64,000 bases of DNA from Ephydatia muelleri. Lineage: Eukaryota; Porifera; Demospongiae; Spongillida; Spongillidae. How positions within the stretch are numbered: the stretch's first letter is position 1; each line of letters opens with the position of its first letter. The notes below the pieces were generated by a model that saw only the letters and a program-made list of their open reading frames with translations, did not search any database and was not told the origin of the DNA. This document shows, piece after piece, positions 33,692-45,800 of this stretch. A program made the position numbers and the translations under genes. The DNA is taken from contig JABACO010000003.1 of the NCBI GenBank assembly GCA_013339895.1, positions 15,091,308 to 15,155,307 on the forward strand. The letters run 5' to 3'.

Positions 33692-34275
33692 CAAGTAACT
33701 AAATACACATTCTCTAGGAGAACGTTGTTGGTATATATGATTTGAAGGCAATGGCGGTGTAAACCAACAATGAAACAATAAGGAAAAATGTATTTAGCAC
33801 ACGATCAAGGAGTTATATGTGATCGTTTCCGCAAATAGGGACCTAACGCATACATTATCCAGTACACGCAATAGAAATGTAATGCCTGCGTTGAAATCTA
33901 TGGCTAATTAAAATTCAGAGCCTTACAACTCCATGACAGATACCCCGATTCTCAGTGCGTAAGAAAGCATTGTGCAGATAAGAACATGTTTTTCAGACTT
34001 CTAGAATATAAAAAAATGTGAACTCTTAAAAAAACATGCGTTAATTTAAAATTCAAATACTCCCATTCTCAGTGCGTAAGAAGCATTGTGTAGAGAACAT
34101 TTCAGACTTCTAGAATACAGAAAAATTGAAATCTTGATAAACATGAGTTAGGTCCCTTTCCGCGAAAACGATCCCATATCCTATTATTAGACCCTTGTTC
34201 CTTGCTTTTTACACCATTATTGCCTTCAAATCCTATTACCACCAACGTTCTCATGGAGAATTAATGTTTATAGTT
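33692..34275. mobile_element. Larger MITE with the same ends as 17884-18162
   Basis: The left end caagtaactaa...gatttgaaggcaatggcggt and the right end attgccttcaaatcctatta...ttctcatggaga match the arms of the 17.9-kb element. The interior holds copy 2 of the dispersed repeat (33835-34180), so this copy acquired another repeat. Confidence 0.7.
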
Positions 34276-34428
34276 ATATTGTATAATACATAATTCATAA
34301 TGGCAAAAGAAAATGGGATACATTTTAACTCCAATTCACATTGTATGGAACACATTGATGTTCCGCTACGTTGCAGTGCAATTATTGCTCCAACCCAAAT
34401 TTCATATGCACACAATCTATGGACTTAC

Positions 34429-34623
34429 AAAGACTGCTGTATATGGAGATCCAAAGTACCTAAATGCTGAGGGTGTCGTAATGGGAGGAGAGAAGCCATC
34501 ATCAGTAGGACCAAGCAGACTGTCACTAGTTGTTGGTCCGTACGGATAGAATGAGCTCAATGGAATCCCCATTCCAAATAAAGCGCACATCAACATTACA
34601 AATACTTGCAGAAGATTTTCCAT
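34429..34623 (-). CDS. Signal-peptide and NIDO-type first coding exon
   Basis: The ATG at 34623 starts MENLLQVFVMLMCALFGMGI, a clear signal peptide. It is followed by PLSSFYPYGPTTSDSLL, then DDGFSPP and AFRYFGSPYTAVF, ending at a gtaagt donor in phase 0. The pattern FYP.G....D......DDG.SP......F.(Y/F)FG matches the start of nidogen-type (NIDO) extracellular domains. An AG (tttttctagacag) just before the ATG suggests an upstream non-coding exon. The rest of the NIDO domain was not found between here and the first EGF exon at 32787. The intervening DNA is filled with MITEs and repeats. The gene may be damaged, or the two parts may belong to different genes. Confidence 0.6.
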
Positions 34624-36019
34624 CTGTCTAGAAAAAAAACGTTAAAGTCAGTGGCATGATCTAACAGAACAGTGACATATACAAACATCTCTTACTAGCT
34701 ACCTGACTATATATGCTGTCTTGAAAAATACAACATTTCATATCCAATGCATCAAATCATGAGCCGGCATGATGCACTCATGCATTTCACTGCCACACGA
34801 CTTTAAAATGGCCCACTGGTAAGTGCTATTTATCATGACATTATTCAATTCCGCATGCACGTGTATAATTGTTCATCTTTCTGTTCCAACGCGCGAATGT
34901 AATCTTATACCCGCTCGCAGAATAACACCTAGTAGATCAGAAAAAAAACGCAAATTCATCGGACCAATTGCATTCATTTTTACCTGATAATATATTACCT
35001 CTGCCTCTACGCTTGGGGGAATGCGGTGGAGTACTCAACGTACTTAAGGCCTGGCACCCTACATTTATTGCAATTACGCGGCGCGCGCAGGCATGACGTC
35101 ATTTCTAATATAATACAACCCCCCACGGTTGTATGCGGCTGGAAACTGGGTGTACAATTAGACAATTTACGGTATCACTCTATAATTCTGAAGTGACGCC
35201 TCATTATAGCCACCCAATGTTTCAAAACTTACCATGACTCACCAGAAACTGCAAATCAAAGTATGAAATCAAATTCACGCACTGTACTTAAGTTTCTAGC
35301 ATGCCCACTCTATACGCATAGTCTACATGACACATAAACAAAACGCGCAGGCCGTTTTTGTAAGGTCACGCGGCACGTAATTTGAAGGGGCCATTACAAA
35401 GTAAGACGAAGTTAACTTCAGGAACAAAATTGGAAGGTAAGCATACTACGGTAGTGATCGGGAGGCATGTGGCAATATGTATATACGAACCTGAAGTGGT
35501 GACGCGTTTTCTTTCACCACGAACCAGCGGAGCGTATTTCATGAATAATCGATACAAGTTGTGGTTTCATTCGTACATGTATATATACCTGGTACATGAT
35601 AATTACCATATAGAGCAAGTACCCAGTGTTGTAGAGTGTGTGGACAGAGGCTGTGGAAATCCAAAGCAAAGCAAAAGATCAGGTATGAATGCAATGCATT
35701 CACAACTGATCTGAAAATAGCTTTTTGACATAACACTTCTGGGGGGTGATGTCAACACACATCCTGCTGCTTGCTCTGTAAGCATTTGATGGAGAAAACA
35801 ATATGTGCCATAATGAAGGGGGTGCATCACAAGTGTACAGTCAGTGTATATCAGTGGCACAAACATACATTTCATCAATGCAAGGTAACAATACAATAGT
35901 ATGATATCATGGTGTGAGCACTCGTGCATGTGGGTGGGTGGACACATGAAAAGGCCAAAAGTAGAAAGTGTTCGCCAGGCACCTAATGCACTAATAGCTC
36001 CTCTTCAGAGGATTGTCTC
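34624..36019. other. Intergenic DNA, possible promoter of the NIDO/EGF gene
   Basis: No exon, array or inverted repeat was supported. Small open frames on both strands look like chance. Confidence 0.4.
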
Positions 36020-37230
36020 TCCACCAGCTTATTGCATGAGCCTAGTCCACCTTTGGCCAGCGTGAACAACCTGTTGATCTTAGAGAAGTTGAAGTGTGCC
36101 TGTGTTCCAACGTTTTTTCACAGTCACTAGAATTGATGTGTGCAGTTCACTGGTATGCACCAAGTGCCTCACAGAGTACATAGCAGCATCTGGCGCTATG
36201 AGTTGTCCCTGTTGCTCAGACGATGATCCGTCACATGTCAGACCAGCATCAAATGCAATACTCCTCTGCTGCTATCAGATGTTAGAAGACATTGTGCTGG
36301 TTGCAACAGGGACATTAGAAATGGTGATTATGAGGGGCATGAGTGTGTACCCTGAGGAGGAGAGGCAAGCTGCTGAGCTGCTGAATAGAGCCATCTCTAC
36401 CAGTTCCGACAAAGGTGTTGTAGCTTGCTACAGGAAGGAAGTGTTTTGACTGGTACTGAGGTTACATAATATCTACCCTCACCATAGCCAATGACATTCA
36501 CAAGTCACCAAAGCCAAGCAACAAACCACAGCCGCCTGCTCAAGGACCAGCTGCTCTAAAATGCATAGAATACGAAGTATTGTCAGTGGAGAAGCATCTG
36601 CCCTCATCCAAACAGAAGTTCTCACCTTCAGTGATGAAGAGTGACAATGTTTGTTGGCTAGCTACTGCAAGCATCGCATCATCCATTGAGATTGGTCCAG
36701 CTCAGGTATTGGCATGGTCTTGCTATACCTTGGAATAAATTGAGACTTCTAAGACGTTATGATATCATAAATGTATGCAGCAAAGGTAACTCACTCAGGT
36801 GGCTTGAATTCATCTGGCTGGTGAGGAAAGGATGTGTCGCATCTCCAGCCACATTGTGGGTGATAACCTCAAAGGAAAGAGATGAAATCAAAGGAGCTCC
36901 TTTACTTTACGTTCCCCATCTGGTAGATAAGGTTGTCCACTTCTTAAATGAAAAAGAAAGGTAAGAGTGAAATACAAATGCTCTTACTTTTAAAAGCATG
37001 GTTGCGATGCTGGCAGGCTTACCTGGCATGAAGGGTTTATACCAGCCAGTGAAGGTGGATTCCAAGGCTATTCTGGCCTTTTACCATATCCTGAAGCAAC
37101 AGTCTCCATTAAAATGCATCTCCTGGAGGATCATGCAGTACAGTGGGCAAATACCTACCATGCTGGCTTCAGCCTTTTGGGAGAACAGGGGGCTGAATTG
37201 ATTCATGCCAAGTTTAATAGACATGGCTTG
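36020..37230 (+). pseudogene. RING/RAG1-N-terminus-like transposon protein remnant
   Basis: Several frames carry a consistent order of motifs. A RING-like part (CSSLVCTKCLTEYIAASGAM, then SCPCC) is followed by VRRHCAGCNRDIRNGDYEGH then EC. Next are PEEERQAAELLNRAI, a basic stretch with HRIRSIVSGEASALI, AIPWNKLRLLRRY, and finally KMHLLEDHAVQWANTYHAGF then SLLGEQGAELIHAKFN near 37100-37220. The zinc-binding head resembles the N-terminal part of RAG1 and the N-RAG-TP elements described from molluscs. The GEQGAE..HA tail is common in cnidarian and sponge element proteins. At least four frame changes or stops interrupt it, so it is a dead copy. No DDE core was identified. Confidence 0.5.
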
Positions 37231-38036
37231 GTATTTGCTCCAATCTGCTGTGCATAGTTAAAGAACATCTATTAAGCATTGAACCACAACTGGTAGCTGC
37301 CATCCCTCCTCCAGCTAAGACAGTAAAGAATATTTAGCTATGTGATGCAGCTCACTTTGGAGTGTTTAATAACATTCTGTCAAAATAATAAACATCCACT
37401 TGCAACAGTTCCAACCCCCAAAAGACGCCAAAATGGCGGATTTTCTAAAGGCTTGAAAACTACTTCAGAAAATGCGTCACCGTTAGCTTGTACCAAAAAC
37501 AGATACAGCATTCTATTAACCTTACCGTGATAGTTTGGGTCAGTTCTATCTCGGTTCCTGAGCGTCGTTATCGTCGTTTGAACACGCGAGGTCGGCGATC
37601 ACCGCTTGAAAGTCAATTGCTTCGAAGCGCCAGAGCTGACAGACAACAAACGTCAGGCCACGTGATTTATGCTTAAAATAAAGGTCAGAGGTGTTTGTCA
37701 CTTCTAGTATGGCTTTTAGGTGTTAATGCGTTTTACGAACTTAGTAACATAGCTGGTTCTAAAGGACATCGGTTGTCATGTTCGTTGCTATGGGGCATGT
37801 AAACCATTTCAATTTTTCGGGGCGGAGGGCCTACTTTCCACGCGTTCAATGAGAGCAAACCGCCGTGCCCCAGGACCGATTAGAAGTTGGCCCCACATTC
37901 CACAGCCTAACATTCCTAAACAATTAACTTCATTAACACCTGCAACGGCGCGCGCATTCATTGAAATTTGTGTCACACGCTTACCCAATGCATGCATATT
38001 TAATACATTACATGAACGGCATCGCATCGTGACCTA
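37231..38036. other. Spacer before the 162-bp satellite
   Basis: Contains gccaaaatggcgg (37428-37440), a match to the YY1-type core, but no gene that it would serve was identified on either side. Confidence 0.3.
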
Positions 38037-41000
38037 TAGTGAGTGCAGAGACATCAATTGACATTATCTGAATGTTTCTATACTATAGCCTCACCAGTCC
38101 ACCCCTCCCTAAGCCAGTCCATTCAACCTGTGTACACACACCCACATACCATGGCTTTGTCAAATTTTGTCATCAAAACTAGAGGACATGGGGTAATGAA
38201 GTGAGTGCAGTGACATAAAGGAACCTTATCTGAGTGCTTCTATACTATAGCCTCACCAGTCCACCCCTCCCTATGCCAGTCCATTCCACTTGTGTACACA
38301 CACCCACACACCATGGCTTTGTCAAATTTTGTCATCAAAACTAGAGGACATGGGGTAATGCTGTGAGTGCAGTGACATCAAGTGACCTTATCTGAGTGCT
38401 TCTATACTATAGCCTCACCAGTCCACCCCTCCCTATGCCAGTCCATTCCACTTGTGTACACACACCCACACACCATGGCTTTGTCAAATTTTGCCATCAA
38501 AACTAGAGGACATGGGGTAATGAAGTGAGTGCAGTGACATCAAGGAACCTTATCTGAGTGCTTCTATACTATAGCCTCACCAGTCCACCCCTCCCTATGC
38601 CAGTCCATTCCACTTGTGTACACACACCCACACACCATGGCTTTGTCAAATTTTGCCATCAAAACTAGAGGACATGGGGTAATGTTGTGAGTGCAGTGAC
38701 ATCAAGTGACCTTATCTGAGTGCTTCTATACTATAGCCTCACCAGTCCACCCCTCCCTATGCCAGTCCATTCCACTTGTGTACACACACCCACACATCAC
38801 GGCTTTGTCAAATATTGTCATCAAAACTAGAGGACATGGGGTAATGTTGTGAGTGCAGTGACATCAAGTGACCTTATCTGAGTGCTTCTATACTATAGCC
38901 TCACCAGTCCACCCCTCCCTATGCCAGTCCATTCCACTTGTGTACACACACCCACACATCACGGCTTTGTCAAATATTGTCATCAAAACTAGAGGACATG
39001 GGGTAATGCTGTGAGTGCAGTGACATCAAGGAACCTTATCTGAGTGCTTCTATACTATAGCCTCACCAGTCCACCCCTCCCTATGCCAGTCCATTCCACT
39101 TGTGTACACACACCCACACACCATGGCTTTGTCAAATTTAGTCATCAAAACTAGAGGACATGGGGTAATGAAGTGAGTGCAGTGACATCAAGGAACCTTA
39201 TCTGAGTGCTTCTATACTATAGCCTCACCAGTCCACCCCTCCCTATGCCAGTCCATTCCACTTGTGTACACACACCCACACACACACCATAGCTTTGTCA
39301 AATTTTGTCATCAAAACTAGAGGACATGGGGTAATGAAGTGAGTGCAGTGACATCAAGGAACCTTGTCTGAGTGCTTCTATACTATAGCCTCACCAGTCC
39401 ACCCCTCCCTATGCCAGTCCATTCCACTTGTGTACACACACCCACACACCATGGCTTTGTCAAATTTAGTCATCAAAACTAGAGGACATGGGGTAATGCT
39501 GTGAGTGCAGTGACATCAAGGAACCTTATCTGAGTGCTTCTATACTATAGCCTCACCAGTCCACCCCTCCCTATGCCAGTCCATTCCACTTGTGTACACA
39601 CACCCACACACCATGGCTTTGTCAAATTTAGTCATCAAAACTAGAGGACATGGGGTAATGCTGTGAGTGCAGTGACATCAAGGAACCTTATCTGAGTGCT
39701 TCTATACTATAGCCTCACCAGTCCACCCCTCCCTATGCCAGTCCATTCCATATGTGTACACACACCCACACGCCATGGCTTTGTCAAATTTTGTCACCAA
39801 AACTAGAGGACATGGGGTAATGCTGTGAGTGCAGTGACATCAAGTGACCTTATCTGAGTGCTTCTATACTATAGCCTCACCAGTCCACCCCTCCCTATGC
39901 CAGTCCATTCCACTTGTGTACACACACCCACACATCACGGCTTTGTCAAATATTGTCATCAAAACTAGAGGACATGGGGTAATGCTGTGAGTGCAGAGAC
40001 ATCAAGGAACCTTATCTGAGTGCTTCTATACTATAGCCTCACCAGTCCACCCCTCCCTATGCCAGTCCATTCCACTTGTGTACACACACCCACACACCAT
40101 GGCTTTGTCAAATTTAGTCATCAAAACTAGAGGACATGGGGTAATGCTGTGAGTGCAGTGACATCAAGGAACCTTATCTGAGTGCTTCTATACTATAGCC
40201 TCACCAGTCCACCCCTCCCTATGCCAGTCCATTCCACTTGTGTACACACACCCACACACACACCATAGCTTTGTCAAATTTTGTCATCAAAACTAGAGGA
40301 CATGGGGTAATGAAGTGAGTGCAGTGACATCAAGGAACCTTGTCTGAGTGCTTCTATACTATAGCCTCACCAGTCCACCCCTCCCTATGCCAGTCCATTC
40401 CACTTGTGTACACACACCCACACACCATGGCTTTGTCAAATTTAGTCATCAAAACTAGAGGACATGGGGTAATGCTGTGAGTGCAGCGACATCAAGGAAC
40501 CTTATCTGAGTGCTTCTATACTATAGCCTCACCAGTCCACCCCTCCCTATGCCAGTCCATTCCACTTGTGTACACACACCCACACACCATGGCTTTGTCA
40601 AATTTAGTCATCAAAACTAGAGGACATGGGGTAATGCTGTGAGTGCAGTGACATCAAGGAACCTTATCTGAGTGCTTCTATACTATAGCCTCACCAGTCC
40701 ACCCCTCCCTATGCCAGTCCATTCCATATGTGTACACACACCCACACGCCATGGCTTTGTCAAATTTTGTCACCAAAACTAGAGGACATGGGGTAATGCT
40801 GTGAGTGCAGTGACATCAAGGAACCTTATCTGAGTGCTTCTATACTATAGCCTCACCAGTCCACCCCTCCTTATGCCAGTCCATTCCACTTGTGTACACA
40901 CACCCACACACCATGGCTTTGTCAAATTTTGCCATCAAAACTAGAGGACATGGGGTAATGTTGTGAGTGCAGTGACATCAAGTGACCTTATCTGAGTGCT

Positions 41001-42727
41001 TCTATACTATAGCCTCACCAGTCCACCCCTCCCTATGCCAGTCCATTCCACTTGTGTACACACACCCACACACCATGGCTTTGTCAAATTTAGTCATCAA
41101 AACTAGAGGACATGGGGTAATGAAGTGAGTGCAGTGACATAAAGGAACCTTATCTGAGTGCTTCTATACTATAGCCTCACCAGTCCACCCCTCCCTATGC
41201 CAGTCCATTCCACTTGTGTACACACACCCACACACCATGGCTTTGTCAAATTTAGTCATCAAAACTAGAGGACATGGGGTAATGTTGTGAGTGCAGTGAC
41301 ATCAAGTGACCTTATCTGAGTGCTTCTATACTATAGCCTCACCAGTCCACCCCTCCCTATGCCAGTCCATTCCACTTGTGTACACACACCCACACACCAT
41401 GGCTTTGTCAAATTTAGTCATCAAAACTAGAGGACATGGGGTAATGAAGTGAGTGCAGTGACATAAAGGAACCTTATCTGAGTGCTTCTATACTATAGCC
41501 TCACCAGTCCACCCCTCCCTATGCCAGTCCATTCCACTTGTGTACACACACCCACACACCATGGCTTTGTCAAATTTTGTCATCAAAACTAGAGGACATG
41601 GGGTAATGTTGTGAGTGCAGTGACATCAAGTGACCTTATCTGAGTGCTTCTATACTATAGCCTCACCAGTCCACCCCTCCCTATGCCAGTCCATTCCACT
41701 TGTGTACACACACCCACACACCATGGCTTTGTCAAATTTAGTCATCAAAACTAGAGGACATGGGGTAATGCTGTGAGTGCAGAGACATCAAGGAACCTTA
41801 TCTGAGTGCATGTATACTATAGCCTCACCAGTCCACCCCTCCCTATGCCAGTCCATTCCACTTGTGTACACACACCCACACACACACCATAGCTTTGTCA
41901 AATTTTGTCATCAAAACTAGAGGACATGGGGTAATGAAGTGAGTGCAGTGACATCAAGGAACCTTGTCTGAGTGCTTCTATACTATAGCCTCACCAGTCC
42001 ACCCCTCCCAATGACAGTCCATTCCACTTGTGTACACACACCCACACACCATGGCTTTGTCAAATTTTGTCATCAAAACTAGAGGACATGGGGTAATGGA
42101 GTGAGTGCAGTGACATCAAGGAACCTTATCTGAGTGCTTCTATACTATAGCCTCACCAGTCCACCCCTCCTTATGCCAGTCCATTCCACTTGTGTACACA
42201 CACCCACACACCATGGCTTTGTCAAATTTTGCCATCAAAACTAGAGGACATGGGGTAATGCTGTGAGTGCAGTGACATCAAGGAACCTTATCTGAGTGCT
42301 TCTATACTATAGCCTCACCAGTCCACCCCTCCCTATGCCAGTCCATTCCACTTGTGTACACACACCCACACACCATGGCTTTGTCAAATTTTGTCATCAA
42401 AACTAGAGGACATGGGGTAATGCTGTGAGTGCAGTGACATCAAGGAACCTTATCTGAGTGCTTCTATACTATAGCCTCACCAGTCCACCCCTCCTTATGC
42501 CAGTCCATTCCACTTGTGTACACACACCCACACACCATGGCTTTGTCAAATTTTGCCATCAAAACTAGAGGACATGGGGTAATGTTGTGAGTGCAGTGAC
42601 ATCAAGTGACCTTATCTGAGTGCTTCTATACTATAGCCTCACCAGTCCACCCCTCCCTATGCCAGTCCATTCCACTTGTGTACACACACCCACACACCAT
42701 GGCTTTGTCAAATTTAGTCATCAAAAC
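38037..42727. repeat. 162-bp satellite array, left block, about 29 copies
   Basis: The unit is gtgagtgcagtgacatcaag...tatactatagcctcaccagtccac...gaggacatggggtaatg, spacing 162 bp. Variants (ctg/aag/ttgtgagtg; ttagtc/ttgtcatc; an extra cacacaccata) recur in the same order. The block 39283-39960 is repeated at about 40257-40930, a shift near 974 bp, or six units. This points to higher-order repeat growth. Confidence 0.97.
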
Positions 42728-42851
42728 TGTAGGATTATGATGTGTGTATTGACAATATAAATGCATTGCGCATGCGTGGTGCTTTGATTAGAGTGGTTTT
42801 TGCTAAGACACATTGTGGCGACCTTCGTTTCTCCTAATACGTTATCCTACA
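42728..42851 (+). repeat. 5' LTR of Gypsy 2
   Basis: Begins tgtaggattatgatg and ends gttatcctaca. Confidence 0.96.
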
Positions 42852-42876
42852 TATTTGGCGACGAGGGTGATGAAGA

Positions 42877-45800
42877 ATGAATGAAGCAGCGATTGCGGCT
42901 GTTACCCAGCGTTTTCGTTTTGACCGCTTTGACGCAAGCGGAGAGGAATGGGAATATTATATACAACGCTTTGAGACTGAGTTAGCGTTGCACAACCTGT
43001 TAGCAGGAGATGCTACTGCGGAGGCCCGCCGAAATCTCCTCCTATCCAAAATTGGACCAGACGCGTTTAAGGTCTTGGTAGACCATTTTCGCCCGGACGC
43101 AGTTACCTCCAAAACGTATGCCCAATTGAAAGAAATATTACGAAAGCACTACAGGAAAGACACTTGTATCTTGGCTGAGCGTGTCAAGTTTACTATGAGA
43201 CATCGAAAGGATGGCGAGACTGTATCACAATTTTTGATAGCACTCAGGGCTATTGCCGGAAACTGCGACTTTGGCGAATCATTGAACGAGCGCCTCAGAG
43301 ACCAACTCACGATTGGGATCAACGATGATTTTTGGCAACAGGAACTGTTCCGCCTCCATACTACAAATGACACAACCCTTCAACAAGTTGAAGCCTCAGC
43401 TTTGATCTTGGAACAGGCTTCAACACAGCAGAAACAAATAAGGTCAATGGCAAAAGGGGAGCAAGCTACAGAACCCTTACAAGTTCACAGAGTAAAAGGA
43501 ACAAGTCAAACACCAAAGGTGAAACAGAAAAGAACTCCAAAAGAGCTCGATGACAGCATAGACTGTCTTAGGTGTGGTTTTCGGAAGCATGGGAGAGGCG
43601 AGAACTGCGCTGCAAAAGGATCAACTTGCAATGCTTGTGGGGGTCCAAATCATTTCGCAAGAGTGTGCTTGAAAACAGGGAATGCCTCAGTTATACACAG
43701 GAGAGAAAAACATACACGGAAACTTAACACTGTTGGACATGGATCAAGTACAGATGGTCCAGAGGAAAGTGACATTGATGACATTGACAGTGACATAAAT
43801 GTTGTACATGTAAGAGCATTAAAGGGACTCTCAGCAAGACTGACGATAACAATCAACAAACACAGGGTAAAGATGTTATATGACCCGGGAGCAGCAAGAT
43901 CCATAATAAATGAACATATCTGGAAAAGGATTGGATCTCCTGCACTTCAGCCTACAGTCCCTTTGGTAGCATATACAAATGTTACAGTAAACACACGTGG
44001 GGAAGCAGTAGTGAAGGTTAAAGCCTTCGGCAAAGAGTTGAAACTGCCAGTGATCGTGATCAATCAGCAGGACACACCATTATTTGGTTTAGACTGGTGT
44101 GTTGCGTTTGGCATCAAAATGCCAGATGGAGTTACTATCAGAAACATCAAGTCAAAGGACAGTACAGGGGCAGTAGATAGTCAAAAAGATACAAATTTGA
44201 AGATGCTGTTAACAGAGTTTGATGAATTATTTGGAGAAGATACAACCACAATTACAGGGCATAAGGCTGTGGTACACCTGAAGGATGGTGCTGTTCCTAA
44301 GATATTTCCAGCTCGCCCAGTACCTTTTCCCTTACGGAAAGCAGTGGAAACAGAAATCGAGCGCCTCATCAAAGAAGATATTCTTGAAGCAGTGGACACC
44401 ACAGTCACACCTATAGAATGGGCATCACCAATAGTTTGTGTACCTAAGCCAAATGGTAAAATTCGTTTGTGTGTCGATTTCAAGGCCACCATCAATCAAC
44501 ATGTTTATGTTGACCCGCACCCCCTTCCGAGATTTGAAGATATTGTGTCCAAGCTTGGGGGAAGTGAATACTTTTCAAAAATCGACTTAAAGGATGCATT
44601 TCTACAAATGGAAGTTGATGTTCCCTCAAGAAAATACCTGGTGGTAGCCACTCATATGGGGTATTTTCGCTACAAGCGCCTCCCATTTGGGGTATGCTTT
44701 GCACCTGCCGTCTTTCAGAAGACAATGGATACGATTTTAGCAGGTATTCCAAAAACAGCAGCCTACATTGATGACATTGTAGTGGCAGGGCAAAGTAAGG
44801 AGGAACATCTGGAGCTGCTTCGAACAGTGTTCACAAGGCTAAAACAGGCCAACATACGTGCTAAACTTTCAAAATGTGAGTTTTTGAAAACAGAAGTGAC
44901 TTATCTGGGGTACCGTATCGACCGCCAGGGAATTCACCCGACTGAGGAACACATAGAGGCACTCCGCAACATGCCAGCACCCTCTAACAAGAAGGAGTTG
45001 CGGTCATTTCTGGGGGCAATAAACTATTATTCACGTTTCATTCCCAACTTGCAACCTATGTGTGCCCCACTTCATTCACTCACTAAAGACTCAGTTCCTT
45101 GGCATTGGTCCACAACCAGCAACAACATTTATCAGAATTTGAAACAGATCCTATCATCAAAGGATACATTGGTACACTACAACGAAGATCTACCTTTAGT
45201 ACTAGTTACGGATGCAAGCAACCAGGGAGTGGGTGCAGTCCTTCTTCATACATTACACAATGGAACTGAAAGACCAGTAGCGTATGCATCAAGAACATTT
45301 AATGATCGCGAAAAACAATACTCGGTTCTGGACAAAGAAGCGCTGGCTATCATTTTTGGGGTAACCAAGTTCTATCAATACGTGTATGGTAGGAATTTCA
45401 CGCTGCGAACAGACCACAAACCTTTGGAAAGAATCCTAGGAGCAAAACGGGAAATACCAAAAATGGCAGCAAACAGACTTCAACGCTGGGCACTTACTTT
45501 GTGTGCTTTTGATTATGACATACAGTATGTTAAGGGAAAAGAAAACATCCTAGCTGACCCGTTGTCAAGGCTTCCACTCAAATCTGCTGTTGCCCAGGCA
45601 GAAGAACAAAGCAGTTATTCATTACTGAATATCCGTCTGCAAGACTTGCCTCTGACTAGGAGGGAGCTACGGAAGCAGACAGCAAGCGATGCTGTGCTTT
45701 CCCAAATAATCAAGTACGTAGAGCGGGGCTGGCCGATAGACAAAAGACTGATCCCATCGGGATTATGCACCTTTTATGAAAAGAGAGACACATTGTCTTT

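Noticed and set aside
33398-33778. Minus-strand open frame with SCRQGYTLKK as a missing NIDO or EGF exon
   Set aside because: It has no consistent cysteine pattern, overlaps the left arm of a MITE and lacks good splice borders.
36020-37230. Calling the RING-like remnant a RAG1 gene or ProtoRAG
   Set aside because: Only head-type zinc motifs are seen, with no RAG core and no RAG2-like neighbour. The tail belongs to another element type.
37428-37440. YY1-type site as a promoter
   Set aside because: One 13-bp match with no gene start nearby; it could be chance.
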